64,000 nucleotides of DNA, taken from the NCBI GenBank assembly GCA_963576735.1, contig OY755177.1, positions 62,001-126,000 on the forward strand. Direction: 5' to 3'. The translations under genes were made by a program, and so were the position numbers. Positions 36,090-45,700 of this stretch are shown in pieces. The notes beneath the pieces are model-generated. The model was not told the origin of the DNA. It saw nothing but the letters and a program-made list of their open reading frames with translations, and ran no database searches. This DNA is from Bedellia somnulentella. Taxonomy: Eukaryota > Arthropoda > Insecta > Lepidoptera > Bedelliidae. Each line of letters starts with the position of its first letter. Position 1 is the stretch's first letter.

Positions 36090-36394
36090 AATTTTACTGA
36101 TTGCATTTTTGGCATCAGTATCGATCCCTAATCACCACCTGATAGTTATTTTGAAAATATATTTCATGTACAGAATTGACCTCTCTACAGATTTATTATA
36201 AGTATAGAAGATAATTGAAGCTCAAAAGGTTCTTCCGGATCTTAAGAAATGGCGAACGACTTAGTAAATGTAATATTTTTTAAAAGAAACTAAAATATAG
36301 AAGAATTATAGGTTGTCAGTTCTTTTAAATCATAGATATTTTACCACTATATTGGTAAGCAAAGTGGCTTATGAAATAAAATTCGGAAGTTTTG

Positions 36395-36436
36395 GCGACC
36401 CCTATTAGGATATTTAGCCGTGAGGACGTGTGTATT
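36395..36436 (+). mobile_element. SINE-A 3' scrap
   Basis: GACCCCTATTAGGATATTTAG then CCGTGAGGACG. Confidence 0.5.
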
Positions 36437-36989
36437 ATGTAATAATTTTATTGTTTTATTTCTGTGCATATGCTTTGTAGACTAAAGGATAAGTCTCAGT
36501 ATTGTTTATGTAACATAACGAGGTATTTACGTATTTGCACGGTAATTGCGGGCGGCCGATGATGCCGGTTCTCTATAATCGTGAATAGTCTGACCTTGGA
36601 TTGATGTGGCTCTGATTACGACTTCCATGTTATGAGATAAGTCGAGTACTCGTTTAATTAATATTACATATTAAATCTCGCGTAATACATATAAAATCAC
36701 GATTTGCCTAGATGTCGATATAAAAATCACTTAATTGGGACAGTATTTTAAAAGAACAAACAACAAAAAGTTAAAGGTAATGCAGTGGTATAACAGGCAT
36801 TGGTATTATTATATTGCAACCCTTTTAATAAACTCTAAGATATTCAGACATACTTGTACCTCTCCTAACTCCGACCTAACTTCCAGGACTTGTGTAAAAC
36901 GTTCATTATGTATTTATGGTGGCGATGGAGTAGTCATACAAATAGGACATGTCTTTGATCTTTTCCAGTCGAGCACAATATACACCTTA

Positions 36990-37245
36990 AATTTTGACAC
37001 ATGGCTGAGTTGTACTCAGTCGTGAAACGTGGGCACTCTGAACACCAGCACTAGTAGCATTAGATTTGTGAGAGAGCGTATGTCATATGATAAGTGAGAT
37101 ACTGACAGATTGCTCCTACAAAATCTGTCATTATGTCACTTCTCACATGACATAGTTGCTCTCACACGCGTCATGCTACGGGGGCAAATAACCAAAACGA
37201 TACGTAAAGTTTCAGACTGAGAATCTCTGCCACCCCTCTGGGAAT
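36990..37245 (+). mobile_element. SINE-B relic split by a small hairpin element
   Basis: SINE-B body at about 36995-37055 (GTGGGCACTCTGAACACC) and end at about 37215-37245 enclose imperfect 44-nt inverted arms at 37068-37111 and 37122-37165 starting GTGAGAG. Confidence 0.5.
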
Positions 37246-37743
37246 AAAAGTGGTTAAAGTTAAGTTACAGTATAATTCAGAGCACAGTAAATTTCATATT
37301 TAGACACTGGTACTGATATCACAATGACAATCAAAATTTAAATAAAACATTTGGAATGATAAATGAAGTTATTTTAAAACCAAATTGATATAACTTGTAT
37401 GATAATGAATGCAACCCTGTCTGAAGTGACCGTTTTATATCTGTTTGGTTTTTTTACAGTTTAATCATTTTATTTATTATACAATTCAGTTGATTCCAGA
37501 GAAAGGAAAATTCTCGTTTTGCGAAATAATGTGATAAAGACAAAGGAGAGTTGGTACTTTGCCAAGAGAAACCCTTCCTCTAAAGTGAAATGATCACCTT
37601 GCACAAAGTTATAGGTATGCAAAAAAATATGGATAAAGATTAATATAATGATTCCGAATCTATGATCAATTAAACTCGATGCGATTCAGTCGTGATCGTG
37701 ATGTCAAATATGTAAATCAAAAGTTTTTCAATGATTGTACATA

Positions 37744-37900
37744 CGGGCAATACGGATGGAGACCCATCACCAACAACTTTCATTTTACAATCTCTTCCCC
37801 TCCCAACTTCCAAAAGTGGCTGAGAAAATTCCAATTCCTCCGCTCTGGCTACCCCTTTTTGGGATTTATAGCCATGAGCATATGTTTGTATGTATGTTTG
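37744..37900 (+). mobile_element. SINE-A copy, 5'-truncated
   Basis: GGATGGAGACCCATCACC to a TGTTTGTATGTATG tail. Confidence 0.85.
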
Positions 37901-37918
37901 AATATAAACCTAAAAATA

Positions 37919-38031
37919 ACATACATACATACATACATATACTCACGGCTATAAATCCCTTGAAGGGGTAGCCAGAGCTAAGGAGTTAAATTCCTCAGCC
38001 ACTTTTAGAAAGTTTAGTGGGGAAATGATGC
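37919..38031 (-). mobile_element. SINE-A 3' half, tail-to-tail with the preceding copy
   Basis: Inverted CATA tail through the GGGGAAATGATG body, then broken before the RTE LINE. Confidence 0.85.
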
Positions 38032-38094
38032 TTTTTTTTATTCCCTCGATCCGTTTGCACATAGCAAGTCCATTTTCAAACGCTTGGTTCTAGA

Positions 38095-39331
38095 CGTATG
38101 GGATGTATGGATCAAATCTTCTCTTTAAGGAGCATCACTGAAAAGTTCTTAGCCAAGAATCGAAAGGTGTATTGCTCCTTCATAGATTTAGAGAAGGCGT
38201 ATGATAGGGTGGTAAGGAAGTATTTGTGGGAGGTGTTATCCAAGTTCGGCTTGGGGAGCCAACTTATACGTGCACTGGTATCACTCTATGAGGATTCCAG
38301 TGCATGTGTAAGAATAAACGGGGAAAACACAGACTGGTTCGGTATCTCTAGGGGTGTCCGACAGGGATGTGTAGCTTCTCCGTGGCTCTTCAACTTGTTC
38401 ATGGATGACTGTCTGATAGAGTTGCGTGAAAGTGATTATGGACTGAGAATGGGTGGATTCGTCATCAAATGCCTCTTATATGCTGATGATCAAGTGTTAC
38501 TTGCATCGTCGGTTGAGGAGTTGCAAGAGATGATGAATATTGCATGTGCGTCGTTTGAAAGAAAAGGAATGAGAGTAAATGTGGATAAAACCAAAACCAT
38601 GGTTTTCGAGAGAGAGGAGAATATGTCTGAATGCGTGATTGAGATCAATGGTAAGAAAGTGGAACAAGTGAAAGAGTTCGTATATCTGGGAAGTTTGTTT
38701 ACTAGGGATGGAAAGTGTGATGAAGACATTGAAAGAAGAGTAAAAAAGGGTAATGCGGTAAATGGAGCACTGGATAGTCTCATGTCTAGTCAATCGGTGT
38801 CCGAAAAGGCCCGAATGGCTGTGCATGATGCTGTCCTCGTTCCTACGCTTATGTATGGCAGTGAATGTTGGGTGTGGCAGAAGAAGCATGAAAGCAGAGT
38901 AAATGCAGTAGAAATGAGATCCCTCAGAAAAGTTTGTAATGTAAGGTTATGTGATCGTGTGAGGAATGATGTGATTCGTGAAAGGTGTGGTGTAAAAGAT
39001 GATATTGTAAGAAAGATAGAAAAAGGAATGTTGAGATGGTTTGGGCACATAGAGAGGATGGATGACAGTAAAGTGGTGAAAGAGATATATAGAGCCAATG
39101 TGGAAGGTAATGTTAGTAGAGGACGACCTCGGAGGACACATTTAGATCAAATAGAAAATGTGCTCAAAAAGGCAGGTGTCCGAAGTACGAAGAATAAAAG
39201 AGCATGTATGAAAAGATTGATGGATGTGAATGAAGCTAGAGAGGTTTGCCAGGATCGTACAAAGTGGCGATCGATAGTCTCTGCCTACCCCAATGGGAAC
39301 TAACGGCGTGAGAATATGTATGTATGTATGT
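38095..39331 (+). mobile_element. RTE-clade LINE, 5'-truncated, open ORF
   Basis: The least damaged of about ten RTE-related copies. Begins inside the reverse transcriptase and ends with a very short 3' UTR, then GTGAGAATATG and a TATG repeat tail. It abuts a truncated SINE-A at its 5' side. Confidence 0.85.
38098..39303 (+). CDS. Reverse transcriptase C-terminal part of RTE LINE, 401 aa
   Basis: Uninterrupted frame encoding the palm and thumb of a non-LTR reverse transcriptase. SFIDLEKAYDRV (about residues 27-38) is the first catalytic aspartate block, GVRQGC is at 86-91, and YADD at 128-131 is the active site. WFGHIERM and a GRPRRTHLDQ segment follow, typical of the C-terminus of RTE proteins, ending SAYPNGN. 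The apurinic-type endonuclease and RT fingers are missing, so this copy cannot be autonomous. The intact 1.2 kb frame implies recent insertion compared with the other copies. Confidence 0.85.
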   Translation: MGCMDQIFSLRSITEKFLAKNRKVYCSFIDLEKAYDRVVRKYLWEVLSKFGLGSQLIRALVSLYEDSSACVRINGENTDWFGISRGVRQGCVASPWLFNLFMDDCLIELRESDYGLRMGGFVIKCLLYADDQVLLASSVEELQEMMNIACASFERKGMRVNVDKTKTMVFEREENMSECVIEINGKKVEQVKEFVYLGSLFTRDGKCDEDIERRVKKGNAVNGALDSLMSSQSVSEKARMAVHDAVLVPTLMYGSECWVWQKKHESRVNAVEMRSLRKVCNVRLCDRVRNDVIRERCGVKDDIVRKIEKGMLRWFGHIERMDDSKVVKEIYRANVEGNVSRGRPRRTHLDQIENVLKKAGVRSTKNKRACMKRLMDVNEAREVCQDRTKWRSIVSAYPNGN

Positions 39332-39332
39332 A

Positions 39333-39447
39333 AAAACTCTTTATTGTACATCACAAAAAACAACAATTACAAAAAAAAAGATCGGTACAAAAGCCAAAGT
39401 ACAACTGGCGGTCTTATCACTAAGAGCGATCTCTTCCAGACAACCCA
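39333..39447 (-). mobile_element. LINE 3' end (Jockey-like, lepidopteran)
   Basis: On the minus strand GGTTGTCTGGAAGAGATCGC leads to ATAAAGAGTTTTT, a 3'-UTR pattern common to lepidopteran non-LTR elements. Abuts the tail of RTE copy 1. Confidence 0.6.
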
Positions 39448-39825
39448 TGAATGGAAAGATTTGCTGGATTAAAAACATGTTCGGTAGATGTCCAATAAAT
39501 TAAACTGATTTGCTTAAAAACTAAAATTATTCGTCAAACTATTATCTATCTATTTTAAATATTACTAAATATTTATTGAGTTCTATCACACTTACATATA
39601 GTATTCCATAAAATAAATAATATTCAATAAATACAATACATATGCAATATATATAAAGATTTTTAAATAAAATACATATATACATTTTACGACATATATA
39701 ATAGAATATATAAACTTTTGTTTGCAACACAAATAATATTATAGTGCTTCGGAGAGGAAGTGTTTTTTTGCCATGTTCTTGAATATCCATTAAAAAAAGT
39801 TTATAAAATCACAGATAATATTATG

Positions 39826-40816
39826 CATTGGAGTCACTCTATGAGGCTTCCAATGCATGTGTGAGAGTAAACGGAGAAGACACTGACTGGTTCGAGATCT
39901 CTAGGAGTGTTCGACAGGGTTGTGTGGCTTCTCCGTGGCTCTTCAATTTGTTCATGGACGATTGTTTGAAAAACTGCGCGAAAGTGATTGTGGACTGAAA
40001 ATGAAAGGGTTCATCATTAAATGCCTCTTATACGCTGACGATCAAGTGTTACTTGCATCAACGGTAAATGAGTTGCAGCAGATGATGAACATTGCGTGGA
40101 AGTCTTTCGAAAGAAAGGGAATGAGAGTGAATGTGAACAAAACCAAAATGAGAGATTGTTATAAATGGTAAGAAAGTGGAGCAAGTGAAAGAATTTGCAT
40201 ATCTGGGGAATTTGTTTACTAGGGATGGAAAATGTGAGGCAGATATTGAAAGGAGAGTTAAAAAAGGAAATGCGGCGAATGGAGCCATGCAAGGTCTGAT
40301 GTCGAACCATTCGTTGTCAGAAAAGGCTCGGATGGCTGTACATAATGCTGTTCTGGTTCCGACGCTGATGTATGGTAGTGAATGTTGGGCATGACAGAAG
40401 AAGCATGAAAGTAGCATGAAATGATATCCCTCAGAAGTATATGTAATGTAAGGTTGTGTGATAGAGTGAGAAATAGTGTGATTCGTGAACGAGTAGGTTT
40501 GAAAGATGACGTAGTATGCAAGATAGAAAAAGGAATGTTGAGGTGGTTTGGGCAAATAGAGAGGATGGATGAAAATAAAGTAGCGAAAGAGATATATAGA
40601 GCCAATGTGGATGGGATTGTTGAGACCAGATAGAAAACGTTCTTATAAAGGCGGGGGTCCGAAGTAAGAAGAATAAAAGAGCATGTATGAGAAGAATAAT
40701 GAATGTAAGGGAAGCAAGAGAGGTTTGTCAAGATCGTACTAAGAGGCGATCGATAGTCTCTGCCTACCCCAATGGGAATAATGGGCGTAAGTATAAGTGA
40801 GTAAGTAAGTAAGATA
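39826..40816 (+). mobile_element. RTE LINE copy 2, frameshifted, AAGT-type tail
   Basis: Parallels 38270-39300 of copy 1: GLR/GLKMKG, CLLYADDQVLLAS, YLGNLFTRDGK, then ERMDENKV. Several frame breaks and an internal deletion after the RTHLDQ region. Ends in GTGAGTAAGTAAGTAAG rather than TATG repeats. Lies 0.5 kb downstream of copy 1. Confidence 0.85.
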
Positions 40817-40826
40817 ATATTAATAA

Positions 40827-41000
40827 CCGCGATAGCTCAGAGCGTCATACACAGAGGTGTGGGATCAAATGCAAATCCCGCGTCGGACCTACACCAATTT
40901 GTTTTTCTAAAGTCATATATATGGTTAATCTATCGATGTTGTTTTAACAGTGACGGAAAGAATCCTGAGAAAACGTGTAGATTGTGCTTAGTCATGCGAC
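40827..41000 (+). mobile_element. SINE-B 5' half
   Basis: GCGATAGCTCAG head through GTGCTTAGTCATGCGACAG, body shortened. Follows RTE copy 2 directly. Confidence 0.7.
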
Positions 41001-41589
41001 AGTATATTCGTTGTAAGTAATTATTAATACGTAATAAACTGCAATTTACAATTTCACTCATTTTGAGAAAAGCTTTGGTATCGAAACCTCTCAACCAGTG
41101 TGAGAAGTCAGCCCCGTACGATTTGTGTGTAATGTAAAATGTAAAAAATGTAGTAAAACATATCAAATATAAGTATGTCATTAGTAAATATGATTCGACA
41201 TTAGTAAAATTTAGTAGACATTTAATCGTAACGAAATTTTATTTAAGTTTTTGCAACCATTTGTTTTTTTTTGGGTGATGAGGCTTGAAATTCCCGATTG
41301 ATTATTTTCACTAAATTCTCCACCATCAACTTGTTGCAAAAGTAATATTTGTAGTCACAAAGAATTTTTCAATCCGCCAAGACAAGCCAAGCGAAGCGCA
41401 CGGGCACTACCTACCTTTTCTCAAAGCGCTTCGTCGTTTTTTTGAACCCTCATAACTTGGGTTTGGATTATACCAGATCAACAAAATCTTCGGGATATAT
41501 TGTCAATAGCAGACTTATTAAACATATAAAGCTTGAAATACATTAGCTTATATACTTCAGATTTTATTTATATCTAAAAAACGCCGATT

Positions 41590-41830
41590 TTGTCACTGAC
41601 TCACTGAAAGCTGAAATTTTGTATGTAAGCTAGTATTAGCGCACAAACAACCAAATAATTATAAAACTTGTAACTTTCATCCCCCAACCCCTTAAACTAG
41701 GGGATGGGAGTTTTTATGAGACCTGTAATTTTGACGCTAGAGGTCTAATCTGATCTAAAACTTGATGCCCCCAGATGTATGTATAGGCACTCCTTGTTAT
41801 AAAAAAAAATGTTACAAACAACTTACAAAA
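41590..41830. repeat. Lepidopteran interspersed repeat, decayed
   Basis: ACTGACTCACTGAAAGCTG, then CCCCAACCCCTTAAACTAGG, phrases shared with other repeats of this order; boundaries unclear. Confidence 0.35.
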
Positions 41831-41997
41831 AAAAATGAAATCCCACCAAAAACATTTTCGTGTAAAATGTTGCCAAGACGAGCCCATATGACTCGCACTG
41901 TCAAAAAAAAATCAGATCTCATGTAGAGCCAAGCTTCTAACACTGCACGCCCTAACTCTACAAGGCCTAACTTCACAAACTCTACACCTTAGTCAAA

Positions 41998-42286
41998 ATA
42001 TGTATATATAAATATAAGTCGAAATATAAATGAGTAGTCACGGACTTATTTTATTACACATATTAAATTAGCCCAGTAGTAAGTACAAATTAAAGACTTG
42101 TGTTATGTGATATTAACATAACGCTAAATTTAATACTATCGAATACAAATATAAATAATATCCACGATTAAGAAAAAACAATGTATGTTGCTGACACAAA
42201 TATTGTTCCCAGAGATATTCAAACCCGCGATCTCCGGACCCAAAAGCTAGTCACCTATTCACTACGCCACCGACGTCGACTAATTA
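41998..42286 (-). mobile_element. SINE-C copy, diverged
   Basis: Reverse complement carries GTGGCGTAGTGAATAGGTG and GATCGCGGGTTTG head motifs and the SINE-C body. Confidence 0.75.
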
Positions 42287-42569
42287 GAACTATTGATACT
42301 ATCGTATTTAAAGTTATTTATTCCAAAAGTATGTTGATTTTTTGAGTTGTTTCTGTCCAAGTTGAACCGTTAACACCAGATTTATTAATGAAAATATCAC
42401 AATTCCGCGAACCGAGTTCATTAACCAAATAAAGTCTAAATGGCACAGCCATAAGATTCAAAACGTCACATGACAAGTCAATTAAAACATCCACTTGTGG
42501 CATACATCGGTTTGTGGTCATCCATACTATTCCACACACGACGTCGACCGTGACCAGTCGCACGTCACG

Positions 42570-42603
42570 TCAGTCGCCGGGCCTTTGTCTCAACAAACAG
42601 ACG
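42570..42603 (+). promoter_or_regulatory. Possible Inr plus DPE core promoter of gene B
   Basis: TCAGTC at 42570-42575 fits the arthropod initiator with A at 42572 as +1. AGACG at 42599-42603 falls at +28 to +32 and fits the DPE consensus RGWYV. This would give a 167-nt 5' UTR. Short motifs, so chance is possible. Confidence 0.35.
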
Positions 42604-42738
42604 CTTATCACCATACGAACCAGTGTCAAGAAAAAATGTTGGATAATATTTCGATCGGCGCGGCAATTACCGAACTCTATTGTGTTTTATTGTAACGAGT
42701 GCCTGTTAAAATGTGTTTTTGTTGACCACTGAGTGAAC

Positions 42739-42786
42739 ATGGCGGATTTTGCTTTTGTTTGTGGTGTGTTGGTGTTATCATACATG
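42739..42786 (+). CDS. Gene B exon 1 (start, signal peptide)
   Basis: 16 codons, MADFAFVCGVLVLSYM, ending at a GTGAGT donor in phase 0. Start chosen because exon 2 continues the hydrophobic run into a signal-peptidase-like SSA site. The 7.6 kb intron that follows is filled with repeats. Confidence 0.82.
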
Positions 42787-45700
42787 GTGAGTGCAACTAA
42801 ACTAAGACCTGTTACACTACCTGCGCTACTTATTGAGTTCTATGTGCAAGGATTTCCCATTAAGAAAAATAGCATTGGTTTTTGTTCTCTTTAAATTTGG
42901 TTGCCCGTATTGGTTTGGTTCGGCAGCTGTGCTTTGAGTTGGGTGGTACTAGGTTCGAGTTCGGGTGAAAACTATCATTTTTACATGAGTTGCAGTTTGC
43001 GTAGTTTTTAATAATAATATGTGCAATTTTATTTAAAGTATCTATTTATTATTAATCTATTTATGGTGACATAAACCTCGGATTAGGGCTCCTGAATTTT
43101 AAGCTGTTTTTACCATTTTTTTAAATACCTTTCCCGCTTATGAACTTTTACCACTGATGCTCTGGCTACCCCTTTTGGTATTTATAGCCTCGAATATATG
43201 TCTATTAATATGTATAGTTAGGTTTATTTCTTTGAAATAGGAATAAGTTAGGGAATAGGTAAATAAGGGACATAAAAAAATTATTATTGTATAGTATTCT
43301 ATTTTCTATTATTGTATAATTGTGGTTTTCATTAACGAATATTTATTATTAGGCTGCTCAGACCCAGACTCTAATTAAGTACAAATGTGTAGCACTACTA
43401 CCAACGTGGACGCAACTCAGGAATGATACTATTCATCTTGAAAAGGTTTATCGTTTATACTGACACTACTTTGTAATTTCAGCGTTTCATATACATACAT
43501 ACGGTTACGGTCACGGTAATGAACCCCAAAAGGGGTAGACAGAGGTTGAGAGCTAGAAACTTTTCAGCTACTTTAAGAAGTTGATAGGGGACAAGATGGT
43601 AGAAGTATCGTTGGTGATAGGTGTCCAACCCCATCGCCCAATACAACTTAAAAACCCCCATACATTTAGTTGCTCTCACGACACCCGTGGGTAGAAAGGG
43701 GTAGTGACATTCAAAGCCACTACAAATGATATACTGAAATCTAAATTTAATATTATCTGACCCATTTACTAAAGGGTCAATCGGTCCACGACTCTAAGCG
43801 ATGAACCCGGCCTGGGCTATCTTTTAGGGTTAAATTTATTTTTTTAAGAGGTTTCGTAGACGAGTGGCAAAAAGTGAAACCCTTAGAGTTGTACCATGTG
43901 GGTCGGTCTGTCCGTATATCAGCGATTTCTCAACGAGAATGTTAATAACATAACATAAACGTTCACGCCGTTTATCCCCGAAGGGGTCGGCAGAGGTACC
44001 AATACTCCTGAACTCACATGGCAAGCGCCATCTAGTTTCCAGAGAAGGTACCCACGTTTTGCTTAGACAGTGTACTCACGTGATAGGGGGCAGGCCTATC
44101 GCCGTTTTGTACGAATACACTGTCACCTGACTAAGTACAACTCAGCCATGTGGGTTTCCTCACGATGTTTTCCCTCACCGTTAACAACCATGATAAATTA
44201 ACCACACATATGACTTTAGAAAAGACAAATTGGTGTAGGCCCGTCCCAGGATTGGAACTCACGCCCTTCTGTTTTCGGGCGGGTGTTCTACCCACTGGAC
44301 TATCATGTCGCTGTGTTATGTTAATAATGATAAATAAATAATACTAACCACTTAACGGCTGTCATAATGGTATTAAATCAAAACTCTCCCTCCAAAAAGG
44401 CTGCCAAAATTATGGACGTAAATTTATAATATATGCTCTGCATACTCTACAAGATTCTTACGATTAGCTCTTCCCTAGAATATTTACCTTTACTACAATT
44501 TTAATTTCACAAAATAATGCAAAGCCTAAAGGTCGGTGACCCTAACAACGGTGTCACCGTCACGAATACGGCATATAATAAATATCAAGGATAATATAAA
44601 CTTTGATATAATTCGCAAATGCAAATTCATAAATTCTTCGGCGCCTTGTAAATATATATCATTAGATGTAAATTTTAATTTTTAGACTTTAAATACCTTA
44701 AAAAAATATTTCTTTATCGTGTTTTATTTTATTTTATTTTTTAGAGTTACATACGAGTAAATACACATAATATTTAAGTTCTAGAACTAGAATTTCCTCA
44801 GCCGCTTTAACAAGTGAGTGAGGAAAATATTGTATAACGGATGGTTAATGATAACTCTCACTTATCTTTATTCTCTTATTTCTCTATCTCACAATTGATA
44901 AAAGTGTTCATTCCGATTAAGAGACTATAATTTCAAGCTTGGGTGAAAAGACCCCGGGAATCAAAGAACCACGGGTAAAAAATATATAGGAAAGCTGCTA
45001 TAAGGATTAACACTTCCATCCGAATCATCCATAAATCACATATATATACCCATAAAACGAACAGGATTTTCAGTCTTGTTTTACTAGTGAAAAATATCTT
45101 TACCAATAAATACAATATTACAAACAAATACAATATATTCCTGTTTGACTGTTTTTTTGTTCCGACCGGCACTTAAAGATATTCGGTGTAGTAAGAAGTA
45201 AACTAAGATCAGTTTTTTTACATACATACATCCATATACTCACGGCCATAAATCCTAAAAATGGGTATCCAGAGCTTGAGAGCTAGAAACTCTTCAGCCA
45301 GAGCTTGAGAGCTACAAACTCTTCAGAGCTGGAATTTGATAAGGGACAAGGTGGTAGAAATAAGGTATCGTTAATGATGGTTTTCCAACCGCATCTCCCT
45401 AAAACCACTTAAAAAAGATCCATACCCTTAGTCACCTCTTACGACACCCGTGGGCAGAAAGCGGTTGTGACATTCTTAGCCGGCACTACACGGCACTGAA
45501 TAAAAACTTATTCATCTTGTTATCCAAATGAAAGTGATATATTGAAATTGCGAAAAAGGAGAAAAATGTTAATGGTCTCATCTTGCTAAATTAGCATACA
45601 TTACAAAAAGCCGGCTGGCCCGAGTGAAAGTGGTCGGACGAAGTTATTCCGTGATTTTACTGCATACTCGTATTATCACCACCAACTAGCTCAGCCCGCG

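Larger units (their letters stand above)
33552..36208 (-). mobile_element. Helentron/Helitron-like element with nested insertions
   Basis: Read on the minus strand it begins TCTATACTTATAATAAATC at 36208 and ends CTAG at 33552, inserted between two T bases, as Helentrons do. The start region carries GAGGTCAATTCTGTACATG and a GTCT microsatellite, familiar from lepidopteran Helentrons. Inside are a tRNA-headed SINE-D, a long inverted repeat, a helicase fragment and 120-bp tandem repeats. No complete Rep/helicase. Confidence 0.6.

Noticed and set aside
38490..39366. Minus-strand frames of up to 130 codons
   Set aside because: Antisense shadows of the RTE reverse transcriptase.
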